In this document: piece by piece, positions 17,600 through 25,181 of the stretch
How the letters are laid out: the number at the start of each line of letters is the position of its first letter
How positions within the stretch are numbered: the stretch's first letter is position 1
Assembly: GCA_036397065.1 (NCBI GenBank)
Contig: DASWJP010000099.1
Span: 16,275 to 80,274, forward strand
Reading direction: 5' to 3'
DNA from: JAJFGI01 sp036397065
GTDB taxonomy: Bacteria > Pseudomonadota > Alphaproteobacteria > Kiloniellales > J153
Length of the DNA: 64,000 bases
The notes under the pieces: model-generated
What the model was told of the DNA's origin: nothing
The model's database searches: none
Seen by the model: the letters and a program-made list of their open reading frames with translations, nothing else
Made by a program: the position numbers and the translations under genes

Positions 17600-18595
17600 T
17601 CACTTTTTGGCCAGGTAGCCGGCCGCCTGGAACCACCGCACCGCATCGGCCAGGGCTTCATGCGCCGGCCGCGCCCGATAGCCCAGCGTTGCCGCCGCCT
17701 TGGCGCTGGAAAAGTACATTTTCTTGCGCGCCATGCGCACCCCATCGGCGGTGGCAAACGGCTCCCGGCCGCTCAACCGCGCCCAGGCTTCGGCGCCGTA
17801 GGCGATGGGCAGCACCAGATTGTGCGGCAAGCACAGGCGCGGCGGCCGCCGGCCGCTCAGGCGGGCGATCTCGGCCAGAATCTCGCGCAGGGTCAGATTT
17901 TCCCCGCCCAGCACATAGCGCTCGCCAATGGCCCCGTGGTCGAAGGCCAGCAGGTGCCCGGCCGCCACGTCCTCCACGTGCACCACGTTGAGGCCGGTAT
18001 CGACGAAGGCCGGCATGCGCCCGGTCGCCGCTTCGACGATCATGCGCCCGGTGGGCGTCGGCTTGATGTCGTGCGGGCCGATGGGCGTGGATGGATTGAC
18101 GATGACCACCGGCAAGCCCTCCTCGCCCACCAAGCGGCGCACCGCCTCCTCGGCCTGGTACTTGGAGCGCTTGTAGTGACCGATCATGTGGTCGAGACTG
18201 ACCGGCGTGTCCTCGTCCGCCGGCGTGCCGCCCGCGTGCAGACCGAGCACCGCCACGCTGCTGGTATAGACGATGCGCGTCACACCCGCCTCGGCGGCGG
18301 CGCACAACAGGCGCGTGCTGCCGGCCACGTTGGTCTCGTAGATCTCGGCCGAGCGCGGCACCCAGATGCGATAGTCGGCGGCCACGTGATACAGCGCCCG
18401 GCACCCGCGCACGGCCCGCGCCAGGGAGGCAGCGTCGTTTAAATCGCCCTCTACCACCTCCACCGGCAGATCGGCGATATTGCGCCGGTCGCTGGCGGCA
18501 CGCACCAGCACACGGACGGCCTCGCCACGGGCCACCAACTGCCGGGCGACGGCCGAGCCGACGAAGCCGGTGGCGCCGGTGACCAGGACGGTCAT
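17600..18595 (-). CDS. hpnA: Hopanoid-associated sugar epimerase HpnA
   Basis: HpnA is an extended short-chain dehydrogenase/reductase of the dihydroflavonol-4-reductase-like group found in hopanoid loci. It is presumed to modify the sugar used for the hopanoid head group. The 331-residue protein has the NAD(P) motif GATGFVGS (7-14), the TSSVAVLG strand and the catalytic Y141-x3-K145 in HYKRSKYQ. Its start codon overlaps the stop of the upstream nucleotidyltransferase (ATGA), so the two are translationally coupled. About 100 bases separate it from hpnH downstream. The actual substrate has not been defined in the family. Confidence 0.92.
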   Translation of the reverse strand: MTVLVTGATGFVGSAVARQLVARGEAVRVLVRAASDRRNIADLPVEVVEGDLNDAASLARAVRGCRALYHVAADYRIWVPRSAEIYETNVAGSTRLLCAAAEAGVTRIVYTSSVAVLGLHAGGTPADEDTPVSLDHMIGHYKRSKYQAEEAVRRLVGEEGLPVVIVNPSTPIGPHDIKPTPTGRMIVEAATGRMPAFVDTGLNVVHVEDVAAGHLLAFDHGAIGERYVLGGENLTLREILAEIARLSGRRPPRLCLPHNLVLPIAYGAEAWARLSGREPFATADGVRMARKKMYFSSAKAAATLGYRARPAHEALADAVRWFQAAGYLAKK

Positions 18596-19377
18596 CGGCC
18601 GGTGTCGCTGGCCAGCCGCGGCAACTCCTCGTCCGAGGGAAGATCGAGCAGGCTGGGAAACACTTCGCGCCGGGCCTTTTGCAGGTCTTCGGGAAAGTCG
18701 ATCTCGACCCAGGGCAGGCCGGTGATGTCCTCGACGTCGAAGGTCTTGGGCGGCGCGGCGAGGATCACGTCGCGCATGGCCTCCTCGTACATGGCATCGC
18801 GGCGCCTGGCGGTCACGTGGCGGTCGGCGGCGGCCCAGACCTTGCGGGCGATATCCGGGGCAAAGCGGCAAAAGCCGATCCATTCGCCCCACCAATCGTG
18901 CGCCAATTTCGGGCGCTTGTGGAAATCGACCAGCACACCGTCGCGCATGCACAGCTTCACCGGGTCCTCGCCTTCTTCGATTTGCCGGTCCATGAGAAAA
19001 CAATTGTCATGGGCGCTGTTCAGCAAGCGGACCATCAGGCGTTGGTCATAGAGCACATCGCCATCCATGAAGATCATGGGCTCACCGGCATTGAGCGCAT
19101 CGCGCAGGGTCCAGAACGACACGATCGATCCGGCCTGATAATCCGGATTTTGCCGGGTGGTCACCATATCCCGGGCACCGATGCGCTCCACCTCCGCCTC
19201 GACCTCCTCGGCCCGGTAGCCGACCACCAGATCGACATGGCCGATCCCGCATCGGCGCAGGATGGCGATATGGCGGGACAGCAAGGTTTCGCCGCCGAAT
19301 GGCAATAATATTTTCGGCGGCAGCGTCCGGTCGTTCAGGCGCTGGCCGATCCCGGCCGCCAGAATACCCACTCTCAT
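18592..19377 (-). CDS. NTP transferase (sugar-1-phosphate or phosphocholine nucleotidyltransferase type) coupled to hpnA
   Basis: A 261-residue MobA/RfbA-fold nucleotidyltransferase that should couple an NTP to a sugar phosphate or phosphocholine. It shows the signature LAAGIGQRL (6-14), the lysine of PPKILLPFGGETLL, and the metal-binding aspartates in IFMDGDVLYD and WVEIDFPEDLQ. I chose ATG 19375-19377, preceded by GAAAGGTG; an upstream ATG would add 18 residues. Its stop overlaps the hpnA start. This gene is not one of the usual hpn genes. The tight coupling to hpnA suggests that it activates the group later placed on a hopanoid, but that is inference. LPS or capsule use is an alternative. 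Confidence 0.85.
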   Translation of the reverse strand: MRVGILAAGIGQRLNDRTLPPKILLPFGGETLLSRHIAILRRCGIGHVDLVVGYRAEEVEAEVERIGARDMVTTRQNPDYQAGSIVSFWTLRDALNAGEPMIFMDGDVLYDQRLMVRLLNSAHDNCFLMDRQIEEGEDPVKLCMRDGVLVDFHKRPKLAHDWWGEWIGFCRFAPDIARKVWAAADRHVTARRRDAMYEEAMRDVILAAPPKTFDVEDITGLPWVEIDFPEDLQKARREVFPSLLDLPSDEELPRLASDTGR

Positions 19378-19480
19378 CGTCGCACCTTTCATCCAGCGGC
19401 CAATGGCGCCAGAGAATCCCGGCCGCGGCACGTCTTGTCAACACGCTCCGTCATGCCAATGTGACTTAGCCTGGGTGCGC

Positions 19481-19509
19481 GCGACAGCTTGGGGATGGTC
19501 TGCTAGACT
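19481..19509 (+). promoter_or_regulatory. Candidate promoter of hpnM
   Basis: GCGACA (19481-19486) and TAGACT (19504-19509), 17 bases apart, with an extended -10 TG one base before TAGACT. It lies in the divergent region between the nucleotidyltransferase and hpnM. The GCTAGACT word is identical to that at the hpnF promoter. Confidence 0.35.
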
Positions 19510-19566
19510 CCCGCGTACAGCAGAGGGTGCCGGCGTTCGGTGCCCGGCGGCAAGGAGGGATCGGAC

Positions 19567-20187
19567 GTGTTGTCCCGGTTACGTGCCATGGTCAGTGTGT
19601 TGGCAGTCGCCGCCGCAGTCGGGCTCGCCGGTCCGGTGCAGGCGGCAACCACCAGCCCTTCGGACGTGGTTGCCCGGCTCAACGATACCGTGCTGTCCGT
19701 GATGCAGGACGCCAAGCCGCTTGGCTTTCAGGGACGATTCGATCGCCTGGCCCCGGAATTGCTCGGCGCCTTCAACTTTCATGTGATGGCCAGCATCGCC
19801 GTCGGCAAATACTGGACCGGGTTGGATACGGCGCAACGCCGGCGCCTGATCGACGTATTCGGCCGGACCAGCATCGCCACCTACGCGGAACGCTTCGACG
19901 GCTATGGCGGCGAGCATTTCGAGGTCGTGGAGGAAACACAAGGCCCGCGCGATTCCGTTCTGGTGCGCAACAAGTTGATCAAGACCGATGGCGACAGCGT
20001 GGAGATAAATTATTTGCTGCGCGAATACGATGGGCGCTGGCGCGTCGTCGACGTGTTCCTGGACGCCAAGTACAGCGAGATGGCGTTGAAACGCTCGGAA
20101 TACACGTCGGTCATCTCCAACCAGGGATTCGACACTCTGATTCAAAGCCTGGAAGACAAGCTGGAGCAGATGTCCGAGCGGCAGTAA
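19567..20187 (+). CDS. hpnM: Hopanoid-associated MlaC-like periplasmic lipid-binding protein HpnM
   Basis: HpnM belongs to the MlaC / toluene-tolerance Ttg2D family of periplasmic lipid carriers and is found in hopanoid loci, where it is thought to help move hopanoids towards the outer membrane. The 206-residue product has a clear signal peptide ending at PVQA (about residue 26). A single Ttg2 domain follows, with FNFHVMASIAVGKYW and VVDVFLDAKYSEM. GTG 19567 is chosen because AAGGAGGGA lies at ideal spacing; an upstream GTG at 19540 would put charged residues before the signal peptide. No hpnN exporter gene is in the window, so its partner must lie elsewhere. Confidence 0.92.
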   Translation: MLSRLRAMVSVLAVAAAVGLAGPVQAATTSPSDVVARLNDTVLSVMQDAKPLGFQGRFDRLAPELLGAFNFHVMASIAVGKYWTGLDTAQRRRLIDVFGRTSIATYAERFDGYGGEHFEVVEETQGPRDSVLVRNKLIKTDGDSVEINYLLREYDGRWRVVDVFLDAKYSEMALKRSEYTSVISNQGFDTLIQSLEDKLEQMSERQ

Positions 20188-20231
20188 GGCCGGAGGCGGC
20201 ACTCAATCCCGCAAGCCGTCGAGATCCCGGC

Positions 20232-21419
20232 TCAGATCGCGCCCAGCGCCTGGGCCAGATCCTCCTTCAGATCCTCCACATCCTCCAGGCCGACGGAAAT
20301 GCGGAGCAATCCGTCGGTGATGCCCAGGACCGCCCGCTCCTCCGGCTTCAGCCGCTGATGCGTGGTGGTCGCCGGATGGGTGACCAGGCTCTTCGAGTCG
20401 CCCAGATTGTTGGAGATGTCGATCAGCTTCAGCGCCCGCAGGACGCGAAAGGCACCGGCTTTGCCGCCGTCCAGCTCGACGGTGACGATGCTGCCGGCCC
20501 CGCTCATCTGCCGGCGCGCCAGCTCTGCCTGGGGATGACTGTCCAGGCCGGGATAGAGCACTTGGCGAACGCCCGGCCGGCCCTCCAGAAAACGGGCCAG
20601 CTCCCCGGCATTGATCACATGTCGCGCCAGGCGCAGTTCAAGGGTTTCCAGCCCCTTCAACAGCACCCAGGCATTGAACGGACTCATCGCCGGCCCGGTG
20701 TGGCGCAGGAAGGATTGCAAATGATCGTCGATGAAGCTTTGCGCGCACAGAATGGCCCCGCCCAGGGTCCGCCCCTGGCCGTCCATGTGCTTGGTGGCCG
20801 AGTAGACCACGATGTCGGCGCCCAAGGTCAGCGGCTGTTGCAGCAACGGCGAGGCAAAAACGTTGTCGACAATTAACCGCGCGCCCGCCGCCCGGGTCAG
20901 CTTGGCCAGGGCCGCCAGATCGATGATCTCCAAGTTCGGATTGGACGGCGATTCGACGAAGACACATGCGGCGCCGTCCGCCAATGCGGCTTTCCAGGCG
21001 CCCATGTCGCGGCCATCTACCATTTCGGTCCGGATGCCATAGCGCGGCAGGATCTCGGCGATGATGTACTGGCACGAGCCGAACAGGGCGCGCGAGGCCA
21101 CCACCCGGTCGCCGGCCTTCACCTGGCACATGATGGAGGCGAACACCGCCGCCATGCCGCTGGCCGTGGCCCGGCACGCCTCGGCTCCCTCGAGCAGGCG
21201 CAGGCGTTCCTCGAACATGGAGACGGTGGGATTGGCATAGCGCGAGTAGACGTAGCGATCGCTCTCGCCCTTGAAGGCCGCCTCCGCCTCCTCCGGCGTG
21301 CTATAGACATAGCCGGAGGTCAGGTAGAGGGCTTCGCTGGTTTCATCGAAGGCGCTGCGGGCAAGTCCGCCGCGCACCAGATTGGTCTGCGCCCGATAAG
21401 TGGGTTTGTCCCGCGCCAT
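20232..21419 (-). CDS. metZ: O-succinylhomoserine sulfhydrylase MetZ
   Basis: A PLP-dependent gamma-family transsulfuration enzyme that makes homocysteine from O-succinylhomoserine and sulfide. The 395-residue protein has the PLP lysine K210 in YSATKHMDGQGR, the cofactor-contacting YSRYANPT (58-65), RATASGMAA and FVESPSNP. The C-terminal SLGD...THPA...GLLRISVGLED pattern is that of the Cys/Met metabolism family. GRTLGG after the lysine is typical of MetZ. It starts nine bases after a rhodanese gene on the same strand, a common arrangement linking the enzyme to sulfane sulfur supply. MetB or MetC identity is less likely but cannot be excluded without a tree. Confidence 0.92.
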   Translation of the reverse strand: MARDKPTYRAQTNLVRGGLARSAFDETSEALYLTSGYVYSTPEEAEAAFKGESDRYVYSRYANPTVSMFEERLRLLEGAEACRATASGMAAVFASIMCQVKAGDRVVASRALFGSCQYIIAEILPRYGIRTEMVDGRDMGAWKAALADGAACVFVESPSNPNLEIIDLAALAKLTRAAGARLIVDNVFASPLLQQPLTLGADIVVYSATKHMDGQGRTLGGAILCAQSFIDDHLQSFLRHTGPAMSPFNAWVLLKGLETLELRLARHVINAGELARFLEGRPGVRQVLYPGLDSHPQAELARRQMSGAGSIVTVELDGGKAGAFRVLRALKLIDISNNLGDSKSLVTHPATTTHQRLKPEERAVLGITDGLLRISVGLEDVEDLKEDLAQALGAI

Positions 21420-21428
21420 GTCCCGGCC

Positions 21429-21851
21429 CTAGTTCTGCGACCAGGGCAAGCCGGCGGCCTTCCAGCCATCCGCCAAGCCGCGGTGACCGCTCTCGTCATG
21501 CGGCCCCTCGAAACCGCCGGCCACGTTGTAACAGGTGCGGTAGCCGCGCCCGGTCAGCTCGATGGCGGCGGAGCGCGACCGCGCACCGGACCGGCATAAC
21601 AGCAGCACCGTCTGTTCCGGCTTGACCCCGGCGTTGGCAACCTGGGCCACGAAGTCGGCGTTCTTCGCCATGCCCGGATAGAACTGCCAACACGCCAGCA
21701 CGGTCCGTTTGCCCAGGGTGGACAGGTCGGGCACGCCGACAAACTGCCACTCCGCCTCGCTGCGCACATCGACAAGCACCGCCTGCGGATCGCTTTGCAG
21801 CTTCTCCCAGGCTTCGCGCGACGTGATATCGCCGGCATAGCTTTGACTCAT
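21429..21851 (-). CDS. Rhodanese-like sulfurtransferase
   Basis: A 140-residue single-domain rhodanese that moves sulfane sulfur through a persulfide. The active-site loop is CRSGARS starting at C86. The CH2A-type DVRSEAEW (28-35) and the C-terminal GGFEG are visible. The loop sequence after the cysteine (RSGARS) is typical of thiosulfate or persulfide donors rather than Cdc25-like enzymes. GGGGAGGTTTGA directly precedes its ATG. The gene ends nine bases before metZ, so a role in supplying or buffering sulfur for homocysteine synthesis is likely. Confidence 0.93.
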   Translation of the reverse strand: MSQSYAGDITSREAWEKLQSDPQAVLVDVRSEAEWQFVGVPDLSTLGKRTVLACWQFYPGMAKNADFVAQVANAGVKPEQTVLLLCRSGARSRSAAIELTGRGYRTCYNVAGGFEGPHDESGHRGLADGWKAAGLPWSQN

Positions 21852-21904
21852 TCAAACCTCCCCGCCGCACGTCAGCGCCATAAGGCCCACGCGCGGCACT
21901 CGCA

Positions 21905-22621
21905 TCACTTCAGGCGGCAGCGCTCACCCGTCACCTGAACGAAACCCTGTTCGCCCATCGTCGCCGTGAACCGATGCTCTTCATCGCCGATCACCACCGA
22001 GGTATGCAAGGGCAGCTTGCCGGTCACTTCCGCCACCTTGCCCCCGATCTGGGTCAGGATCAATTTGATCGGCTGCGCCGGGTCGAACCAGGCTTCGGCC
22101 TTGCCCTGCGCATTGGTGGCGGATTCACCGCGGGCCGTGACCGTAATTCTGTTATCGGCGAAGTTTATGGAATCGTTGGTCCCCGAGAACAAGAGCGTCT
22201 GAACCATGAAACGCTTGCTGACCGGCCGTTCCGGACAGTTGGGGGTGTTGACCGCGGCGCCGATGAGGAACTGCAGACGCTCAACCTCCACCCCGGTGTC
22301 GAGCTTTTCGCGGACCAGCACCAGCAGATCCGCCACCGGCCCGCTGGGTATGCCTTTTTGCGCCTCTCGCAGGCGTTCCTCAACCACCATCACATTGGCC
22401 TGCAAGTCCGTGTTGTGCTGTTGCAGGGCACCCAGCCGCGTTGAAAGCGCGTCGATCTGCGCCTGCAGTTCCGTCAGCCGGTGCACTTCCTGGGACGAGC
22501 CAACCTCATAGGCAAAACCAGCGGCGCCAACCACGGCGCCGATCACCAGGACCCAGCGAATGGTGGCCCACCGGACCCGCCGCCGCCGGCGCAACTGGGT
22601 ATCGTACAGGCCAAGGGTCAT
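21905..22621 (-). CDS. Conserved hypothetical protein with one TM helix and coiled coil
   Basis: I do not recognise a named family. The 238-residue protein has a short basic cytoplasmic tail (LRRRRRVRW), one transmembrane helix (about 20-40) and a predicted coiled coil (about 44-92, rich in Leu/Gln heptads). A globular periplasmic region follows, with a cysteine in NTPNCPER and another near the C-terminus (GERCRLK) that could form a disulfide. It looks like an inner-membrane-anchored periplasmic protein. It lies 53 bases upstream of the rhodanese and metZ on the same strand and may share their transcript, though its architecture gives no link to sulfur metabolism. It is divergent from the nitrile hydratase operon. 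Confidence 0.75.
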   Translation of the reverse strand: MTLGLYDTQLRRRRRVRWATIRWVLVIGAVVGAAGFAYEVGSSQEVHRLTELQAQIDALSTRLGALQQHNTDLQANVMVVEERLREAQKGIPSGPVADLLVLVREKLDTGVEVERLQFLIGAAVNTPNCPERPVSKRFMVQTLLFSGTNDSINFADNRITVTARGESATNAQGKAEAWFDPAQPIKLILTQIGGKVAEVTGKLPLHTSVVIGDEEHRFTATMGEQGFVQVTGERCRLK

Positions 22622-22741
22622 CCGCGTCTCCGTGGTTCCGTCCGGGGTGTCAGCCTAGTCATGCGCCCACGCTGTGCAAGTGGATTGCGTGCCCCCGGCT
22701 TGGCAAGGCGCCGCGCCCCGCGATATAACAGTTTCAAGATC

Positions 22742-23344
22742 ATGAGCAAGCATCGGCATACGGAACCGCCGTCTGAGCTGGTCCTGCGCGTCAAGGCACT
22801 GGAATCACTTCTGGTGGAGAAGGGGCTGGTGGATCCGGCGGCCCTTGATGTGCTGATCGATACCTATGAGAACAAGGTCGGTCCGCGCAATGGGGCCCGG
22901 GTGGTCGCCCGGGCCTGGACCGACCCGGCCTATAAGGCCCGCCTCCTCTCCGATGCCAGCGACGCCATCGCCGAGTTCGGCTTCACCGGCCGCCAGGGCG
23001 AAGACATGGTGGTGCTGGAAAACACCGCCAAGGTCCACAACCTCACGGTCTGCACCCTCTGTTCCTGCTATCCGTGGCCGGTCCTGGGCCTGCCTCCGGT
23101 CTGGTACAAGTCCGCGCCCTACCGGTCGCGCGCCGTGCGCGATCCGCGCGCTGTGTTGCGCGAGTTCGGCCTGGAGCTGCCCGAGGACGTCGAGATTCGC
23201 GTCTGGGACAGCACCGCCGAACTGCGCTATCTGGTCCTGCCGGAACGCCCGGCGGGTACGGAACAGCTCGGTGAGGAGGCGCTTGCCGCCCTGGTCACCC
23301 GCGATGCGATGATCGGTGTCGCGAAGGTCGCGGGGCCGGCATGA
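22742..23344 (+). CDS. nthA: Nitrile hydratase alpha subunit, cobalt type
   Basis: The metal-binding subunit of nitrile hydratase, which hydrates nitriles to amides. The 200-residue protein carries the metal claw VCTLCSC with ligands C104, C107 and C109. The threonine after the first cysteine marks the non-corrin cobalt class (iron enzymes have serine). The claw is followed by YPWPVLGLPPVWYKSAPYR, the conserved heart of the subunit. Its stop overlaps the start of the first beta gene by four bases (ATGA). The order alpha, beta-N, beta-C, activator runs without gaps larger than 25 bases, consistent with one operon. Thiocyanate hydrolase gamma has the same claw, so substrate identity is not absolute. 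Confidence 0.94.
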   Translation: MSKHRHTEPPSELVLRVKALESLLVEKGLVDPAALDVLIDTYENKVGPRNGARVVARAWTDPAYKARLLSDASDAIAEFGFTGRQGEDMVVLENTAKVHNLTVCTLCSCYPWPVLGLPPVWYKSAPYRSRAVRDPRAVLREFGLELPEDVEIRVWDSTAELRYLVLPERPAGTEQLGEEALAALVTRDAMIGVAKVAGPA

Positions 23345-23652
23345 ATGGCGTCCACGATCTGGGCGGCATGGATGGCCACGGCCCCATCGCCTATGAGGTG
23401 GACGAGCCGGTTTTCCATGCCGAGTGGGAACGGCGGGTCTTTGCCATGACCATCGCCATGGGCTTCTATGGCGCCTGGAACATAGATTCCTCGCGTCACG
23501 CGCGCGAGCGCACACCGGCGGCCGAGTATCTGTCGTCCAGCTACTATGAAATCTGGCTCGGCGGCCTGGAACGGCTCTTGGACGAGAGCGGCCTGCTGCC
23601 CCGGGCCGAGACCGAGGCCCGGATCGCCGCCTTGCGCGCGCAGGCCGGCTGA
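23341..23652 (+). CDS. nthB (N-terminal part): Nitrile hydratase beta subunit, N-terminal half (separate gene)
   Basis: This 103-residue protein corresponds to the helical N-terminal half of a nitrile hydratase beta subunit. It opens with MNGVHDLGGMDGHGP, the hallmark of beta subunits, and continues through FHAEWERR, MGFYGAWNID and SSYYEIWLGGLERLL. A complete beta subunit is about 220 residues; this one stops at a TGA after RAQAG. The C-terminal half begins in another frame at the overlapping ATG. Either the subunit is naturally split, as in thiocyanate hydrolase (ScnA/ScnB) and toyocamycin nitrile hydratase (ToyJKL), or a single indel has broken one gene. The junction falls at the domain linker, favouring the first. 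Confidence 0.88.
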   Translation: MNGVHDLGGMDGHGPIAYEVDEPVFHAEWERRVFAMTIAMGFYGAWNIDSSRHARERTPAAEYLSSSYYEIWLGGLERLLDESGLLPRAETEARIAALRAQAG

Positions 23653-24002
23653 TGCCGGTCCTGACCGCCACCGACGCGCCAGCCCTATTGCGCAAGGGCG
23701 GTTCGGCACGCGTGGACGCCGATATTCCGGCCCGCTTCGCCCCCGGCGACCGGGTGGTGGTGCGCAACCTGAACCCGCGCGGCCATACCCGGGCCCCCCG
23801 CTATGTCCGGTGCAAGGCGGGGGTCATCGACCGCGACCACGGCGTGTTCATCTTTCCCGACACCCATGCCCATGGACAAGGCAAGAACCCGCAACATGTC
23901 TATAGCGTCCGCTTCTCCGCCCGCGATGTATGGGGCGACGAGGCCGCACCCCGCGACGCACTTTATGTCGATCTTTGGGATGATTATCTGGCGCCGGCAT
24001 AG
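23652..24002 (+). CDS. nthB (C-terminal part): Nitrile hydratase beta subunit, C-terminal half (separate gene)
   Basis: This 116-residue protein is the SH3-like barrel half of a nitrile hydratase beta subunit. It contains FAPGDRVVVRNLNPRGHTRAPRYVR, the segment with the arginine that contacts the oxidised claw cysteines in known enzymes, followed by GVFIFPDTHAHG, YSVRFSARDVWG and a C-terminal VDLWDDYL. Its ATG overlaps the stop of the N-terminal half (TGATG) and no strong ribosome binding site precedes it, so translation probably depends on re-initiation. About 25 residues of linker come before the barrel. The two halves are in different frames (offset by 311 bases). Confidence 0.88.
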   Translation: MPVLTATDAPALLRKGGSARVDADIPARFAPGDRVVVRNLNPRGHTRAPRYVRCKAGVIDRDHGVFIFPDTHAHGQGKNPQHVYSVRFSARDVWGDEAAPRDALYVDLWDDYLAPA

Positions 24003-24026
24003 GTCCGCTGGTCAGCGGCGCCGGTC

Positions 24027-24389
24027 ATGACCGGGTCTGCCCTGCCGCCCCTGGCCGGCCAGCCGCGCGATGACACCGGGCCGGTTTTCCGCGAGCCCTG
24101 GGAGGCGCAAGCCTTTGCCATGACCCTGAAGCTGCACGAGGGTGGCTGGTTCACTTGGCCGGAATGGGCCGCCGCCCTGGCGGGCGAGATCGCCGCCGCC
24201 AAGGCCCGCGGCGAGCCGGATTCGGGCGACACCTACTACCACCATTGGCTGGCGGCGCTGGAAAAGATGGTGGCCGCCAAGACCCTGATCCGGGAGGCCG
24301 ATTTGCGGGAACGCCGGGACGCCTGGGCGGCGGCGGCGCGCGCTACGCCGCACGGCCGGCCGATCGTCCTGCCGCCAACCGGCGATTAG
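24027..24389 (+). CDS. Nitrile hydratase activator / accessory protein
   Basis: A 120-residue protein of the nitrile hydratase accessory family (the cobalt-type self-subunit-swapping chaperone, P14K / NhlE-like). It resembles the N-terminal half of the beta subunit: PVFREPWEAQAFAMTLKLHEGGWFTWPEWAAAL followed by DTYYHHWLAALEKMV. In characterised systems this protein delivers a metallated alpha subunit to the beta subunit. Its presence as the last gene of the operon supports a functional cobalt enzyme here. It starts 25 bases after the C-terminal beta gene. Confidence 0.87.
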   Translation: MTGSALPPLAGQPRDDTGPVFREPWEAQAFAMTLKLHEGGWFTWPEWAAALAGEIAAAKARGEPDSGDTYYHHWLAALEKMVAAKTLIREADLRERRDAWAAAARATPHGRPIVLPPTGD

Positions 24390-24412
24390 GCCGGCTGCAC
24401 GGAGGGTATGAG

Positions 24413-24458
24413 CTAGATGTTCAGTCCCGGCATTTGATGGAGAGGATCAAACATCTAG
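24413..24458. terminator. Stacked inverted repeats between the nitrile hydratase operon and sleB
   Basis: CTAGATGTT (24413-24421) and AACATCTAG (24450-24458) are exact inverted repeats. Inside them TTTGAT (24433-24438) and ATCAAA (24446-24451) pair around the 7-base loop GGAGAGG. Outer 7-bp and inner 6-bp stems can stack with a 13-base bulge. It lies between two convergent transcription units and could end both, although no long T tract follows. Confidence 0.4.
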
Positions 24459-24464
24459 GTTCGG

Positions 24465-25181
24465 TTAGTTGCCGGATGTCTGGCTGGCCACTTGATAGCC
24501 CTGGCCCAGCTTGGCCTGGTAGAAGATGTGGCGGCCGATCGTGCGGCCCTGAACGAAGTCGTTGCGCCAGGCCGGGCTGACATAGTCGGCGTGGTACCAC
24601 AGGGCTCCCTCGGTCGGGTCGTCGGTCTGCCCCCAGTAGATGGCCAGGGCCAGCTCGCTGCTGTGCTGCCAATCCCGCCGATTGCGCGGGGTGTCGCTGC
24701 GCCCATCGCACCACCAGCTGAACTGGCAGCGATGGCGCCGGATCTCGCCGCCTTGCTGAACCACCTCGCAAACCGTGCTTGGGAAACGGCCGCTGAGGAC
24801 CCGGTTCAACACCACGTGGCCGACGGCCAGCTTGCCCTCGTCGGGTTCGCCACGCGCCTCGTGGTAAATGTTCAGGGCCAGACAGGCGATCTCATCGCGG
24901 GGATCACCCAGGGTCGGGCGGCGAAACGCCAGCCGCTCGCTCTTTTCGGTTTCGAGAAGGGACCAGAAACTGCTGCGCTTGGCCTCGACGGCCACCACTT
25001 CGCGCTTGGTCCCCTCAGTGGCCACCCAGCGGCCGATGAGGCCGGCACCGTTATTGGCCTGGCCGGCCCATGCGGAACCGCTGAGGTAAATGGCATAGCC
25101 AAGCAGGCCAGCCCAAATGGCGATTCGCAGGTACCGCCGATCTCCTCGTACGCCGCGACTTCTGGCGACTGTGTTGATCAT
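24465..25181 (-). CDS. Cell wall hydrolase, SleB/CwlJ family
   Basis: A 238-residue exported or membrane-anchored peptidoglycan hydrolase with a Hydrolase_2 (SleB/CwlJ) catalytic domain, a lytic transglycosylase fold. An N-terminal hydrophobic helix (about 18-38) follows a basic segment, so it is a signal peptide or anchor. The catalytic glutamate is E108 in NIYHEARGE, followed by GHVVLNRV, the FSWWCDG motif near 155 and ALWYHADYVSPAW. In non-spore-forming alphaproteobacteria such proteins act in wall turnover; spore germination is not implied. The upstream region (25182-25591) contains an inverted repeat and an AT-rich island shared with uvrB. Confidence 0.93.
   Translation of the reverse strand: MINTVARSRGVRGDRRYLRIAIWAGLLGYAIYLSGSAWAGQANNGAGLIGRWVATEGTKREVVAVEAKRSSFWSLLETEKSERLAFRRPTLGDPRDEIACLALNIYHEARGEPDEGKLAVGHVVLNRVLSGRFPSTVCEVVQQGGEIRRHRCQFSWWCDGRSDTPRNRRDWQHSSELALAIYWGQTDDPTEGALWYHADYVSPAWRNDFVQGRTIGRHIFYQAKLGQGYQVASQTSGN

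Noticed and set aside
21852..22741. SAM-responsive riboswitch ahead of the metZ unit
   Set aside because: The gaps upstream of metZ, the rhodanese and the coiled-coil gene are short and I could not recognise a SAM-II or SAM-I core in them.
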